Below, one piece after another: positions 26,818-35,448 of a stretch of 64,000 bases of DNA. Source of the stretch: Reinekea marina. Its GTDB lineage: Bacteria; Pseudomonadota; Gammaproteobacteria; Pseudomonadales; Natronospirillaceae. The position numbers and the translations under genes were made by a program. A model generated the notes under the pieces. It saw only the letters and a program-made list of their open reading frames with translations, made no database searches and was not told the origin of the DNA. Numbering within the stretch: position 1 is the stretch's first letter; each line of letters starts with the position of its first letter. The stretch lies in the NCBI RefSeq assembly GCF_030409715.1, contig NZ_JAUFQI010000001.1, positions 3,150,501 through 3,214,500 on the forward strand, given 5' to 3'.

Positions 26818-28491
26818 ATGCTTCAAAACCTTTCAATTCGAAATATCGCCATTGCAGACAATATTGATATTGATTGGCGCAGTGGCATGACCTCCATTTC
26901 AGGTGAAACAGGCGCGGGTAAGTCTATTTTGCTGAACAGCCTAAGCCTTGCCTTGGGCGATCGTGCCGACAGCAATGTCGTCCGCTATGGTGAAAAACGC
27001 GCAGAAGTGGTTGCCGCATTCGATATTTCAAGAATTGATGCCGCAAAAGCCTGGTTAAAAGAACGAGATTTAGACGATGGAAGTGAGTGCCTACTGCGCC
27101 GAACCGTCTCTAACGAAGGCCGTTCACGTGCTTTCATAAATGGCCAACCCGTGCCACTAGCCGAGTTAAAAGTACTTGGCGAACACCTTATTGATATTCA
27201 CAGCCAGCACGCACATCAATCACTACTAAGACACGACACCCATTTAAAACTGCTCGATGAATACGCCGACAACGAAAAACAACTGCAAAAAGTAAAAGAG
27301 GCTTGGATAGCGTGGCAAGGCTTAGACCGTAAATTAAATGCGCTATCCCAAAGCCATGAAGAACGAGAAGCTCGCCGCCAACTACTTGAGTACCAATGCC
27401 AAGAGTTAGAAGCATTAGAGCTGCAAGAAGGCGAAGTAGAAACATTAGAAATCGAGTTTCAGCGCATTCAGCAAAGCGAAACCTTACTGACACAAAGCCA
27501 CCAGGCACGAGATATATTAGCCAATGAATCGGGTGAAAACGCAGCCCAAGCCATTAAAACGGCGTTAAATTGCTTACAAAAAATAAACGATAGAAGTGAG
27601 CCATTGAGCAACGCGATCAGCCTGCTCGATAGCGCGGTGATTCAAGTCGAAGAAAGTGCCCACGACCTTGACGCCTATATCGATAGCATTCATGTAGATG
27701 AAGAGCGCAGCCATTATTTAGAATCACGGCTAGATACCATTCACACGCTCAGCCGTAAACACAACATTAACTCCGATCAACTGTTTGAATTCAGTCAAAG
27801 CTTACAGGCTGAATACTCTGAGTTAAACGAATCTCAAGGGTCTTTAGAAGAGCTCCAATCTGAAGTGGCCGCACGTAAACAAACCTATTTAAAGCAAGCC
27901 AAGCAGCTCTCTTCGAAACGAAAAACAGCGGCGAATGCTTTTTCGAAAGAAGTCATCGAAAAGTTAAATCAGCTCGCCATGCCTGGCGCACAATTTAAGG
28001 TCGCATTTTTAGAGCAAAATAAGGCCTCAACCAGCGGTATTGATACGGTTGAATACCAAATAAGCTTGAACCCAGGCCAGCCCTTGCAGCCGCTGGCCAA
28101 AGTAGCCTCAGGCGGCGAATTATCACGTGTTTCACTGGCCATTCAGGTCATTTGTGCCGAACACTCCACTATTCCTACCCTAGTTTTCGATGAAGTTGAT
28201 GTTGGAATTAGCGGCGCTACTGCAGAAATTGTTGGCCATATGCTTCGCCAAGTAGGACAACGCGGCCAAGTTATATGTGTTACACACTTACCACAAGTAG
28301 CCGCGCTGGGTCATAACCACTGCATTGTAGAAAAACAACATCACGCCAAAAACACCACATCTACCATCAAACGTTTAACAGACGAACATCGTATTGATGA
28401 AATTGCGCGAATGTTGGGCGGAATCGACATCACCGCCCAAACCCGAGCACATGCCGAAGAAATGTTAAGAACCAGTGCAAGAGCGCATTGA
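26818..28491 (+). CDS. recN: DNA repair protein RecN
   Basis: A 557-residue SMC-like ATPase that holds DNA at double-strand breaks. The N-terminal head has Walker A in SGETGAGKSILLNSL. Two coiled-coil arms follow (residues of about 155-365). The C-terminal head has the signature ASGGELSRVSLAIQ, Walker B TLVFDEVDVGISG and the CVTHLPQVA stretch. The start at 26818 gives the family opening MLQNLSIRNIAIAD; an upstream ATG at 26758 would run through the LexA box. It is transcribed away from grpE. Confidence 0.97.
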   Translation: MLQNLSIRNIAIADNIDIDWRSGMTSISGETGAGKSILLNSLSLALGDRADSNVVRYGEKRAEVVAAFDISRIDAAKAWLKERDLDDGSECLLRRTVSNEGRSRAFINGQPVPLAELKVLGEHLIDIHSQHAHQSLLRHDTHLKLLDEYADNEKQLQKVKEAWIAWQGLDRKLNALSQSHEEREARRQLLEYQCQELEALELQEGEVETLEIEFQRIQQSETLLTQSHQARDILANESGENAAQAIKTALNCLQKINDRSEPLSNAISLLDSAVIQVEESAHDLDAYIDSIHVDEERSHYLESRLDTIHTLSRKHNINSDQLFEFSQSLQAEYSELNESQGSLEELQSEVAARKQTYLKQAKQLSSKRKTAANAFSKEVIEKLNQLAMPGAQFKVAFLEQNKASTSGIDTVEYQISLNPGQPLQPLAKVASGGELSRVSLAIQVICAEHSTIPTLVFDEVDVGISGATAEIVGHMLRQVGQRGQVICVTHLPQVAALGHNHCIVEKQHHAKNTTSTIKRLTDEHRIDEIARMLGGIDITAQTRAHAEEMLRTSARAH

Positions 28492-28497
28492 GGGTGA

Positions 28498-28748
28498 AAA
28501 GATAGCTGCAAGTTTTGAGCTGCAAGCTACAAGTTAAAGTCAAAAGGTTAGTCACGGCACCAAAACTTCCTAATGACCATAGAGTAGGAGTCTTCGGAGC
28601 GAAGCGGAGAGACGATGGTTTTGGGAAAGCTGTAAGTTTTAAGCAACAAGCTGCAAGCTAAAGTCATAACATTCGCGTCTTCGCTTTGCTACGAGCGCTC
28701 CTATACATGTCGCTTGCAGCTTGTTGCTTGTAGCTTGTAGCTTATATC
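28498..28748. repeat. Intergenic repeat cluster (two dispersed families)
   Basis: There is no gene here. Direct and inverted copies of a GAGCTGCAAGCT-type unit lie at about 28502-28533, 28628-28662 and (reverse) 28709-28743. A GTAGGAGTCTTCGGAGCGAA unit lies at 28584-28620. A reverse copy of the GCGCTCGAAGCAAAGCGAAG family lies at 28673-28703. The same units recur at 20.6-20.9 and 41.1-42.6 kb. The halves could fold into a large hairpin. A separate hairpin with ACGGTGCC stems at 28751-28772 abuts the next gene. Confidence 0.75.
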
Positions 28749-28778
28749 TCACGGTGCCCTTATGGGCACCGTTCCACC

Positions 28779-29264
28779 CTATTGCGCTGCTAGTTCTAGC
28801 AATAAGGCTTTGGTTTTTTCTTTACCTGCAAAACCTTCTTTGATGGTATGAACAGTACCGTCTTTTGCTACTATGTATGCAGCCGGAAAGCCCTTTGGCT
28901 CGAAAAACGATACTATTTGTTGGGTTCGATCAGAAACGTTTAAGAAGTTAACGGGGGTTTTCTCTAAAAATTTCTTTGCTAAATTAACGTCTTCATCTGT
29001 ATTGATGCCTAAGAAGTAAATGCCTTTACCTTTAAGCTCAGAGTTTAATTCGCTTAAAATAGGGAACGACTGAATACAGGTCGTGCACCAACTTGCCCAG
29101 AAATCCACATAAAGAACACGGCCTTTTAACTGAGCCGTATCGAGCACCTTGCCATCGACAGTGGGTACTTTAAAGTTAGGGAACTTATCGCCAACTTTAA
29201 CTTCAGCATGGGCCAAAGTGGCTAAAAATACTGAAACAACTGCAACAATGCGCAAAAACTTCAT
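28779..29264 (-). CDS. Secreted TlpA/ResA-like thioredoxin-fold protein
   Basis: A 161-residue precursor with a signal peptide (MKFLRIVAVVSVFLATLAHA). The mature part is a TlpA/AhpC-type thioredoxin fold with the redox pair C60-T-T-C63 in FWASWCTTC and the cis-Pro region KGFPAAYIV. It probably reduces periplasmic disulfides, for example in cytochrome c maturation or oxidative repair (inference). It stands alone between fur and the repeat cluster. The strand's 3' side carries a hairpin without a T-run. Confidence 0.85.
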   Translation of the reverse strand: MKFLRIVAVVSVFLATLAHAEVKVGDKFPNFKVPTVDGKVLDTAQLKGRVLYVDFWASWCTTCIQSFPILSELNSELKGKGIYFLGINTDEDVNLAKKFLEKTPVNFLNVSDRTQQIVSFFEPKGFPAAYIVAKDGTVHTIKEGFAGKEKTKALLLELAAQ

Positions 29265-29336
29265 GTGTCTTCCTCTGAGCTATCAATAGTTAAGATTACA
29301 GTTTAACGCTTAAAGCTGAACTTAAACGGAACCGTA

Positions 29337-29765
29337 TCAAACTTTTGGTTCTTTTTTCGCGTTTAACGGCTGAACGTAAAGAACCAAACTGTGATCAACA
29401 ATTTCATACCCGTGTTCTTTTGCAATTTCGTGCTGTCGGCTTTCAATTACAGGATCAACAAATTCAATCACCTCACCAGATTGCACATCGACCATATGGT
29501 CATGGTGATCGTCGGAAGCTAATTCATAGATGGCGTGGTTACCGTCAAAGTTGTGTTTGGTAATTAAGCCGGCGGCCTCAAATTGGGTCAATACCCGATA
29601 AACAGTTGCAAGCCCAACATCTTCACCGGCCTCTTGTAGCTGCTTATATACTTCTTCGGCGCTGATGTGCGCAACATCATCGTTTTCGAACATTTGTAAT
29701 ATTTTAACGCGAGGCAAGGTAACCTTAAGCCCAACTTTCTTTAATTCTTGATTTTGAATTGTCAC
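29337..29765 (-). CDS. fur: Ferric uptake regulator Fur
   Basis: A 142-residue Fur repressor that shuts down iron-uptake genes when Fe(II) is plentiful. The winged helix includes AEEVYKQLQEAGEDVGLATVYRVLTQFE cut here into its known parts: helix 2 and the recognition helix GLATVYRVL. The metal-binding stretch DDHHDHMV and ESRQHEIAKEHGY follow. As in Pseudomonas Fur, the CxxC zinc pair of E. coli Fur is missing (VDVQSGEVIEF). The start is a GTG with GGAG 8 bases upstream. It is divergent from bamE with 69 bases between. Confidence 0.96.
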   Translation of the reverse strand: MTIQNQELKKVGLKVTLPRVKILQMFENDDVAHISAEEVYKQLQEAGEDVGLATVYRVLTQFEAAGLITKHNFDGNHAIYELASDDHHDHMVDVQSGEVIEFVDPVIESRQHEIAKEHGYEIVDHSLVLYVQPLNAKKEPKV

Positions 29766-29834
29766 CTTCTCGTCTCCAGATAACTGTGTACAATAGCCAC
29801 ATCATACTGACTTAAGTAAACTTAGGAACCCATT

Positions 29835-30140
29835 TTGGCTATTCGTAATATAAAACTTGCCGTTATTAGTGCTTTTATTCTTATTGCATCGTCTTGCACC
29901 CTATTAAAGCCTTATCAGGCCGAACTCGGACAAGGGAACTTTGTCTTACCAGAACAAATAGAAAAGCTAGAGATTGGCCAAACAAAAAACCAAGTTCAAT
30001 ACTTAATTGGCCTGCCCATTTTAGAGGGTGAGTCTACCGAAACGAAATGGATATACCCTTTAAAGCAAGATGACGAGACGTTTAAACACCTCATCATTAG
30101 GTTTACCAATAATAAGGTCAGTGAAATCTCTAAACCTTAA
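29835..30140 (+). CDS. bamE: Outer-membrane assembly lipoprotein BamE
   Basis: A 101-residue lipoprotein of the BAM complex, which inserts beta-barrel proteins in the outer membrane. A signal peptide ends in the lipobox LIASSC with the lipidated C21. The SmpA/OmlA fold has LEIGQTKNQVQYLIGLP and ends in an IRFTNNKVSEI strand. It starts with TTG, preceded by TAGGAAC at a good distance. The divergent fur gene and the neighbouring rnfH and ratA follow the order seen in Pseudomonas. Confidence 0.92.
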   Translation: MAIRNIKLAVISAFILIASSCTLLKPYQAELGQGNFVLPEQIEKLEIGQTKNQVQYLIGLPILEGESTETKWIYPLKQDDETFKHLIIRFTNNKVSEISKP

Positions 30141-30149
30141 ATAAAGCCC

Positions 30150-30437
30150 TTATTTAGCGGGTTTTTTAGCCGCTCTATTAAGGCGAGCCTGCTTTGGGTC
30201 TATCAGCAGTGGGCGATATATTTCGACTCGATCGCCCGGTTTTAATACTTCTGAATCTGGCTTTGCAACTTTTCGGCCAAACAGCCCCATCGCAGAGCCT
30301 TCTATATCTAGCCCAGGAAATTCTTTATCCAGCCCGCTCAATAAGGCAGCCTGCTTAACGGTGCAGTCTTCGGCAACATCCAGCGTAACAATCAACTGTT
30401 TTTCTGGCGTTGCATAGGCCACTTCTACTTTCATCAT
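30150..30437 (-). CDS. rnfH: RnfH-family ubiquitin-like protein
   Basis: A protein of about 95 residues with a beta-grasp fold of the RnfH/UPF0125 family: VEVAYATPEKQLIV, then LFGRKVAKPDSEVLKPGDRVEIYRPLL shortened here to its core LKPGDRVEIYRPL, and the closing DPKQARLNRA. Its biochemical role is unknown. The start at 30437 sits 7 bases after GGAAA; an ATG at 30443 is too close. It follows ratA after 16 bases, the conserved ratA-rnfH pair, and converges on bamE. Confidence 0.9.
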   Translation of the reverse strand: MMKVEVAYATPEKQLIVTLDVAEDCTVKQAALLSGLDKEFPGLDIEGSAMGLFGRKVAKPDSEVLKPGDRVEIYRPLLIDPKQARLNRAAKKPAK

Positions 30438-30453
30438 ATTCATCTTTCCAAAC

Positions 30454-30888
30454 TCATTGGGCTTGCAGTTGATTCGCTCTTTGAACAAACGAATCAACCA
30501 TATTGTTAGCAACTTGCTTAAAAACAGCACCAAAGGCCATTGCGGTTAAGCCTTTTTTCATACTAAAGCGCAAATCTAAGCTGACCTTACACCCCTCTTC
30601 AGATAACGGCGTAATTAACCAAGTACCGGTCAATGCCTCTAAAGGGCCTTGTTCAAGGGTCATTTCAATCGCAGACGGAGCTTTTAGCGTGTTGCGAGTA
30701 ATGATAGTTTTCTCAACACCGGCCTTTTTTATAATTAACTCACCTAACATATGAATATCGCTGCTCTCTAACACACGAGCACTGGCGACTCCGTCCAAAA
30801 AACTCGGATATTGTTCAATATCGTTAATAATGTCGTAAACAGATTTTGCGGGAGCCAAAATTAAGGCCGATCGGTGAATTTCAATCAT
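30454..30888 (-). CDS. ratA: RatA / Coq10-like START-domain protein
   Basis: A 144-residue SRPBCC-fold protein of the Coq10/RatA family. Features are HRSALILAPAKSVYDIINDI at the N-terminus, YPSFLDGV, a long hydrophobic pocket and the closing helix VANNMVDSFVQRANQL. E. coli RatA was described as a toxin that blocks 70S ribosome assembly, while the Coq10 family carries ubiquinone; the second role is a good alternative. It is coupled upstream to a transporter gene (8-base overlap) and downstream to rnfH. smpB, often divergent from ratA, is not here. Confidence 0.9.
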   Translation of the reverse strand: MIEIHRSALILAPAKSVYDIINDIEQYPSFLDGVASARVLESSDIHMLGELIIKKAGVEKTIITRNTLKAPSAIEMTLEQGPLEALTGTWLITPLSEEGCKVSLDLRFSMKKGLTAMAFGAVFKQVANNMVDSFVQRANQLQAQ

Positions 30889-32257
30889 GTGTTGGGAAAA
30901 TTGCCCTGTGTTTAACCCAAGAAAATAAACGCACGACCACCAACACCAGCAATGAAACCGTCAATGCCTGAGTTGCCGTAATAGCCGTTAACGTCAACGT
31001 TGTGCGCGCGAATATTACCCCAAGCAGCACTGGAACCACAAACCTTAGCGTAATCCGCCATAAAAAATATCGGATTCCGCCATGAGGGTTAATTTGGCGT
31101 AATACCGTATTAGGTCGCATAACCCAGCCAACCCAAAAAGACACACCCCCCGTAATCAAGGGCACAATCAGCCCTTGCCCTAAAGCCTGCACAACATCAT
31201 AAATAGACTGGCCATACCAGACGAGCGGCGAATAAACTCCGTTCGAAAACACCATAGCGCCACTTAATATAACCACCGCAATCATAGTTAAGGCTAACAA
31301 CCAATGCCGAATAAAAGTCCCTAGCTTTTGAGTTAAAATTAACAATAACGGTACGCTGCTTAGCAAGCCTACAATGGGCAGCAGTATTAACCACATCATC
31401 GTCTGCACTGGCACAGCGTCCTGCTCGGCTAAACTAACCATCAATGTTCTAAATACAGTGCCCACATCTACCGAACCAGTATCAAGAGAGCCTATCCATT
31501 GATAAGAAATCGACATTAATGACAAACCAAAAAGCACATCAAACAATTGCACCGTAATAATGGCTCGGCCCGTTGGTAATTTATCCGCCACTTTGGTGCC
31601 AATAACATACCAAACCAACAAACCGGCCAACGAAGAAGTAATGGCATGTGAAATCGCCACCAACCAATCACCCCAGTGTAAACGTGGGTATTGTAGGTTC
31701 ATTAACAGCTCTGAAATTTGTGGAACACAAAAAAAGATAAAGGCCAAACACAGTGGAATAAAAAATTGAAAGACCGATATAATTCCGCGCCATGCCAGCC
31801 CGCCTAACAGCATAAGAAAAATTCCTTGAGCCATCACAAAGCTCATGATTCTGTCGGTGTTTTGTGACTGTTCAAACCAATATAGGTTTTGATCCAGCGG
31901 CCTTAAACTCAGCAAATCACCATTAACACCATCGATACTGAAAATAAGCGCCCAGGCGGTATTAAATAAGTTTGTCGAAAGCACAAATACTAAAGCGATC
32001 ATGAGCAAGGCGAGTAAAAAAGCCGCTATTCGCTTGTTCAGCGCTAAAAATGAAAGCTCAAAAGGTGACGCACGATATATTCTGCCTGCAACTAGCTCGG
32101 CTTGTAATATGGGTAGAATGAAAATGAGTTTGATCACTGCGTACGCTAACAAGAACGAACCTTGACCATGCTTTGCCGCTAACACAGGCAAAATGAGGCC
32201 ATCACTTAAACTTAGCTGAGTACCAATTAACACGGTAATAAGTAAGAACGGGTTCAT
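30881..32257 (-). CDS. Polytopic membrane protein resembling SNF/NSS sodium symporters
   Basis: A 458-residue integral membrane protein with about 11-12 hydrophobic segments. The N-terminal part (LPVLAAKHGQGSFLLAYAVI, then LPILQAELVAGR) resembles the first three helices of neurotransmitter:sodium symporters, in which the unwound TM1 and the Gly-rich loop bind substrate. The sequence is divergent and the assignment is tentative. It overlaps ratA by 8 bases, so the two are translated together. Substrate unknown. Confidence 0.6.
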   Translation of the reverse strand: MNPFLLITVLIGTQLSLSDGLILPVLAAKHGQGSFLLAYAVIKLIFILPILQAELVAGRIYRASPFELSFLALNKRIAAFLLALLMIALVFVLSTNLFNTAWALIFSIDGVNGDLLSLRPLDQNLYWFEQSQNTDRIMSFVMAQGIFLMLLGGLAWRGIISVFQFFIPLCLAFIFFCVPQISELLMNLQYPRLHWGDWLVAISHAITSSLAGLLVWYVIGTKVADKLPTGRAIITVQLFDVLFGLSLMSISYQWIGSLDTGSVDVGTVFRTLMVSLAEQDAVPVQTMMWLILLPIVGLLSSVPLLLILTQKLGTFIRHWLLALTMIAVVILSGAMVFSNGVYSPLVWYGQSIYDVVQALGQGLIVPLITGGVSFWVGWVMRPNTVLRQINPHGGIRYFLWRITLRFVVPVLLGVIFARTTLTLTAITATQALTVSLLVLVVVRLFSWVKHRAIFPTHD

Positions 32258-32343
32258 ATTTTTGCGAATACCTTCACAACGCGGTTGAATGACTATAGAA
32301 ATAGACTGCTATACTGACACAAAAATGGAAATTTAGAACCGTT

Positions 32344-33045
32344 ATGACTGAACCTCTATATGACCTTAGCTTTAAGGGTGACTTAATCGATGGCTTTTTC
32401 CAAGACTTTGTCAAAGCCGACTTACAAACCCTCGTAAAAGCCGATGAAAAATACATAAACCTATTATTCAGCGGCTCTGAACAGTCTATTAAACGAGGCG
32501 TAGATAAAGCCACGGCCATAAAATTTCAGCAAGCCTTCAAAAAGGCGGGGGCTAAGTTAGTCGTACGTCCACATAAATCTGGGGCATCCACAGAAAAGGT
32601 GGTGCAGTCGGCTCAACCCACCTCAAATAGCGCTGCAGAACCAATAAAAACAGCCCCTGCCCCGAAACAAGAAGAGGTTCAACCCTCGACAGCGGAACAA
32701 TGGTCGACCACATTAGATTCTGTACCGGGTGAAAGCCGCCCAGAGCTCAGCGAGCACCATCAACCTGATATTAAAGCCCCCGAAGCGATCCCAGATTGGT
32801 CTGTTTCTGAACCAGGGGCTCAATTAGGTGATACGGCACCAGAGCAGGCCGTAGAATTTGACTTCAGCGACCTTTCCGTCGCGGAAGCCGGCGAAGATTT
32901 GATTTTAGAAAAGCCTATAGAACCCGCGCCACCGGCACTTAATTTAGATAGCTTAAGTTTAGCTGAAGCCGGCGCTACGCTTGAGACCCTTCAAGATGAC
33001 AAAGAGCCTGTTCAGGTCGATATCAGTCATCTAAGCACTGAATAG
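32344..33045 (+). CDS. Hypothetical protein with C-terminal acidic repeats
   Basis: A 233-residue soluble protein of unknown function. Residues of about 1-80 form a compact basic and hydrophobic domain (YDLSFKGDLIDGF, VKADLQTLVKADEKYINLLF). A Pro/Glu/Ser-rich disordered linker follows. The last 65 residues carry the repeats FDFSDLSVAEAGEDL, LNLDSLSLAEAGATL and a partial VQVDISHLS. Repeated short acidic motifs of this type may bind a partner. It stands alone, divergent from the SNF-like gene and convergent with the TauE-type gene. Real coding is supported by length and composition. Confidence 0.7.
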   Translation: MTEPLYDLSFKGDLIDGFFQDFVKADLQTLVKADEKYINLLFSGSEQSIKRGVDKATAIKFQQAFKKAGAKLVVRPHKSGASTEKVVQSAQPTSNSAAEPIKTAPAPKQEEVQPSTAEQWSTTLDSVPGESRPELSEHHQPDIKAPEAIPDWSVSEPGAQLGDTAPEQAVEFDFSDLSVAEAGEDLILEKPIEPAPPALNLDSLSLAEAGATLETLQDDKEPVQVDISHLSTE

Positions 33046-33067
33046 CGGCGATCATTAGTCGAACGCC

Positions 33068-33829
33068 TTATAAAAATGCCGCTGCACTGGCGGCTAATGT
33101 CATCACGAATAAGAACCACTTCATAAACTTTGGATCGACATTGAGTGATAACTTCACCCCTATTTTTGCTCCCACTACCGTAGAAGCCGCCAAGATTAAT
33201 CCAGGAACCCACATTACTTGATCTCGCCAAATAAACACAACCAACGCAATAAGCGTAAAGGCACCCGCGGCCAATACTTTGAGCGCGTTAGTCCGAACTA
33301 AGTCATAGCGTAACGTGCCACCGATGGCCGCGATCAAAATAAAACCAACTCCAGCTTGAACAAAACCGCCATACCAGCCTGCAAACAGCAGCATCCACCA
33401 AGCTTGCACATTGCCTTTGACTAATTTTGAGGTTTCATCAGGGCCAGGAAAGACCGTAGATGGACGAATTAAAATAACCGCCGAGAGCGACAACATGGTA
33501 AATAGCAAAACAGGTTTTAAAAAAGAGACTGGCATAAACGAAGCACTAATACTGCCAACAAGCCCACCGATACACAGCGGAATCATAATGCCTTTTAGAT
33601 CATGGGTTGGCATTTTGCCATGAGCTGAAAAGCCTTGAATAGCCGCCAAGCTTTGCATAAATACACCCACGCGATTGGTGGCATTGGCCGCATCTGCAGG
33701 CATGCCCATCATCATTAGCGCTGGCAGCGTCAAGTTAGAACCACCACCGGCAATGGTATTAATAACGCCTGAAATTAGCCCTGTGATCGCTAGAATGGAA
33801 ATAAACAGCGGAGTTAACTCTAGTTCCAT
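33068..33829 (-). CDS. TauE/SafE-family permease
   Basis: A 253-residue membrane protein with about eight hydrophobic segments. TauE/SafE family signs are the N-terminal GLISGVINTIAGGGSNLTLP, the ATNRVGVF stretch and the second-half copy GFVQAGVGFILIAAIGGT. The family exports sulfite, sulfoacetate and related organic anions. No sulfur genes lie nearby, so the substrate is open. Transcribed alone. Confidence 0.88.
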   Translation of the reverse strand: MELELTPLFISILAITGLISGVINTIAGGGSNLTLPALMMMGMPADAANATNRVGVFMQSLAAIQGFSAHGKMPTHDLKGIMIPLCIGGLVGSISASFMPVSFLKPVLLFTMLSLSAVILIRPSTVFPGPDETSKLVKGNVQAWWMLLFAGWYGGFVQAGVGFILIAAIGGTLRYDLVRTNALKVLAAGAFTLIALVVFIWRDQVMWVPGLILAASTVVGAKIGVKLSLNVDPKFMKWFLFVMTLAASAAAFL

Positions 33830-33887
33830 AAATACAACTCTTTTTTACAACCCAAAGGCGTACTTTACGCCATTTATTCAACTAACG

Positions 33888-34145
33888 TCACCCTACCTTC
33901 CGATGAGTTTGCGCCTTTTGCTCTAACCAATAACTCTCACAGACGAGAGCATGCGGTAAGTCAAACGCCAAACTGAAACGCCAAAGATCGTCCTGTACTG
34001 ATGGGTCTGCGAGTAAAAAAGGGCTTATAGAGTCGACTAAGCCTTGAGCCACTGGGCATTGCTCGACAAGCTCGGCTAGGCGAACTTCCAAATTCTGGGG
34101 TGATAAATTTAATGCGGTACAAATAAAAGAAGACACTATGCTCAT
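33888..34145 (-). CDS. Small hypothetical protein
   Basis: An 85-residue open frame starting with ATG, with TGAGG 6-10 bases upstream. The predicted protein is helical and acidic-to-neutral with two cysteines and no recognised family. It fills the gap between the TauE-type permease gene and the folM leader. Another frame on the same strand (33961-34155) is open too but has a less protein-like, arginine- and serine-rich product. Coding is plausible but not certain. Confidence 0.45.
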   Translation of the reverse strand: MSIVSSFICTALNLSPQNLEVRLAELVEQCPVAQGLVDSISPFLLADPSVQDDLWRFSLAFDLPHALVCESYWLEQKAQTHRKVG

Positions 34146-34158
34146 AAAACCTCACTGA

Positions 34159-34232
34159 GTGTCACTGGCAAGGCTTTCGGTAGGCTACCGAGTGCTCTTT
34201 AGCTAAATTTATATACCGCCTGCAAGTGACAC
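34159..34232. other. Possible structured element upstream of folM
   Basis: GTGTCACTGGC (34159-34169) pairs with GCAAGTGACAC (34222-34232) at 10 of 11 positions and encloses a perfect hairpin TCGGTAG-G-CTACCGA (34177-34191). The nested arrangement could be a folded leader RNA or a cruciform. Confidence 0.4.
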
Positions 34233-34257
34233 ATTAAATGAGCGGTTTCGTGCATAA

Positions 34258-34281
34258 CTATATCAATATATATTGATATAG
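34258..34281. promoter_or_regulatory. 24-base perfect palindrome upstream of folM
   Basis: Two exact halves of CTATATCAATAT facing each other, 94 bases before the folM start, look like a dimeric repressor or activator site. A further inverted repeat AGCTTTGC / GCAAAGCT (about 34287-34312) lies between it and the gene. The binding protein is unknown. Confidence 0.5.
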
Positions 34282-34374
34282 CAAGAGCTTTGCGCGTTTT
34301 TACTGCAAAGCTTTCTTCCTTTCCACACTTCTTAGGTTTACCATCGTGGTCGAATGAACGGAAGGGCTTTTAAA

Positions 34375-35082
34375 ATGAAACATGCTGTAATCACTGGGGG
34401 GAGCCGTCGACTGGGGCTATACCTCACTGAGCATTTTTTAAATTTAGGCTGGTTTGTAACGGTATTAAGCCGAGAAAAGAGTTCAAGTTTGGCGGCGTTA
34501 GCCTGTGATCAACTTACGATTATCGAAGTAGACTATTGCGATGAAGAAAACCTCACCGAAGCCACACGAGCGTTGCAAGACCAAACCATCGACCTTTTAG
34601 TGCACAACGCCTCCCTGTTCGATAAAGACGTACATCATCAAGCCGATTTAATGCGCTTTTTTGACCAACTTTACCAGGTACATATGCGCTTGCCTGCACT
34701 ACTGAATGAATTGTGTTTTGATGCGTTGTCCCGCTCGAACAATGCCAATATTGTGCATATGACGGATATCTACGCTCAAACGCCACATCCAGAGTTTGGT
34801 TTATACAGCGCAAGTAAAGCAGGTTTAGAGAGCCTGATGAAAAGCTATGCGGCAAAATACGCGCCTAATATTCGTGTTAACAGCATTCAACCAGGGCCAT
34901 TGAAATTTCTACCCAACCACAGCGACGAAGATAAGCTAGCGGTACTCAACAACAGCCTTATTCCTATTGAAGCTGGTTTTTCACCCGTTGCTCAAACAAT
35001 CGACTTTATTATCAAAAACCCATTTGTAACAGGAGCAAGCCATACGGTTGATGGCGGTCGCTCTGTTAAAATGAACCGTTAG
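34375..35082 (+). CDS. folM: FolM-like dihydromonapterin reductase (SDR)
   Basis: A 235-residue short-chain dehydrogenase. The cofactor motif TGGSRRLG has an Arg suited to NADPH, the NNAG-equivalent is VHNAS, the catalytic Tyr-Lys pair is in YSASKAG, and the end is TGASHTVDGGRSV. In E. coli and Pseudomonas FolM reduces dihydromonapterin to tetrahydromonapterin, the cofactor of phenylalanine hydroxylase. The start at 34375 has GGAAGGG upstream; an ATG at 34354 is less likely. folX follows 9 bases later, and folE is convergent. Confidence 0.88.
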   Translation: MKHAVITGGSRRLGLYLTEHFLNLGWFVTVLSREKSSSLAALACDQLTIIEVDYCDEENLTEATRALQDQTIDLLVHNASLFDKDVHHQADLMRFFDQLYQVHMRLPALLNELCFDALSRSNNANIVHMTDIYAQTPHPEFGLYSASKAGLESLMKSYAAKYAPNIRVNSIQPGPLKFLPNHSDEDKLAVLNNSLIPIEAGFSPVAQTIDFIIKNPFVTGASHTVDGGRSVKMNR

Positions 35083-35091
35083 GAAACATTC

Positions 35092-35448
35092 ATGCATAAC
35101 GCAATTATAAATATTAAAAATCTGCGACTTCGCACTTATATTGGTTTTAACCCTGAAGAACTCGAAAAGCAGCAAGATGTCATCATTAATGCAGAGATAC
35201 ATTACCCTGCAGATTTAGCGATGATTACAGACGATCAAGAGAATGCGGTTAACTACAAAACCATAACCAAACGAATGATTGCCTTGGTGGAAGAAGGGAA
35301 ATTTAAACTCTTAGAAAAGCTCACAGCCGACTTGCTAGATATAGCACGGGAACATCCAAGCATTCATTATGCAAAGGTGACGGTCGACAAACCCCATGCT
35401 CTGCGCTTTGCCGACTCGGTATCACTAACGCTTGAAACAACTACCTAA
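35092..35448 (+). CDS. folX: Dihydroneopterin triphosphate 2'-epimerase
   Basis: A 118-residue tunnelling-fold enzyme with the FolB/FolX features [39 protein letters not shown] and [16 protein letters not shown]. Location beside folM and folE, the same set as in Pseudomonas, favours FolX, which epimerises dihydroneopterin triphosphate toward monapterin, over the folate aldolase FolB. It overlaps the convergent folE by 8 bases. Confidence 0.85.
   Translation: MHNAIINIKNLRLRTYIGFNPEELEKQQDVIINAEIHYPADLAMITDDQENAVNYKTITKRMIALVEEGKFKLLEKLTADLLDIAREHPSIHYAKVTVDKPHALRFADSVSLTLETTT

Noticed and set aside
28751..28772. The ACGGTGCC hairpin as a terminator of the TlpA-like gene
   Set aside because: The stem is good, but no T-run follows it on the minus strand, so it is only noted as a hairpin.
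33961..34155. A second open frame overlapping the small hypothetical gene
   Set aside because: Its product is low in complexity with many Arg/Ser residues, and the alternative frame has the better ribosome site.
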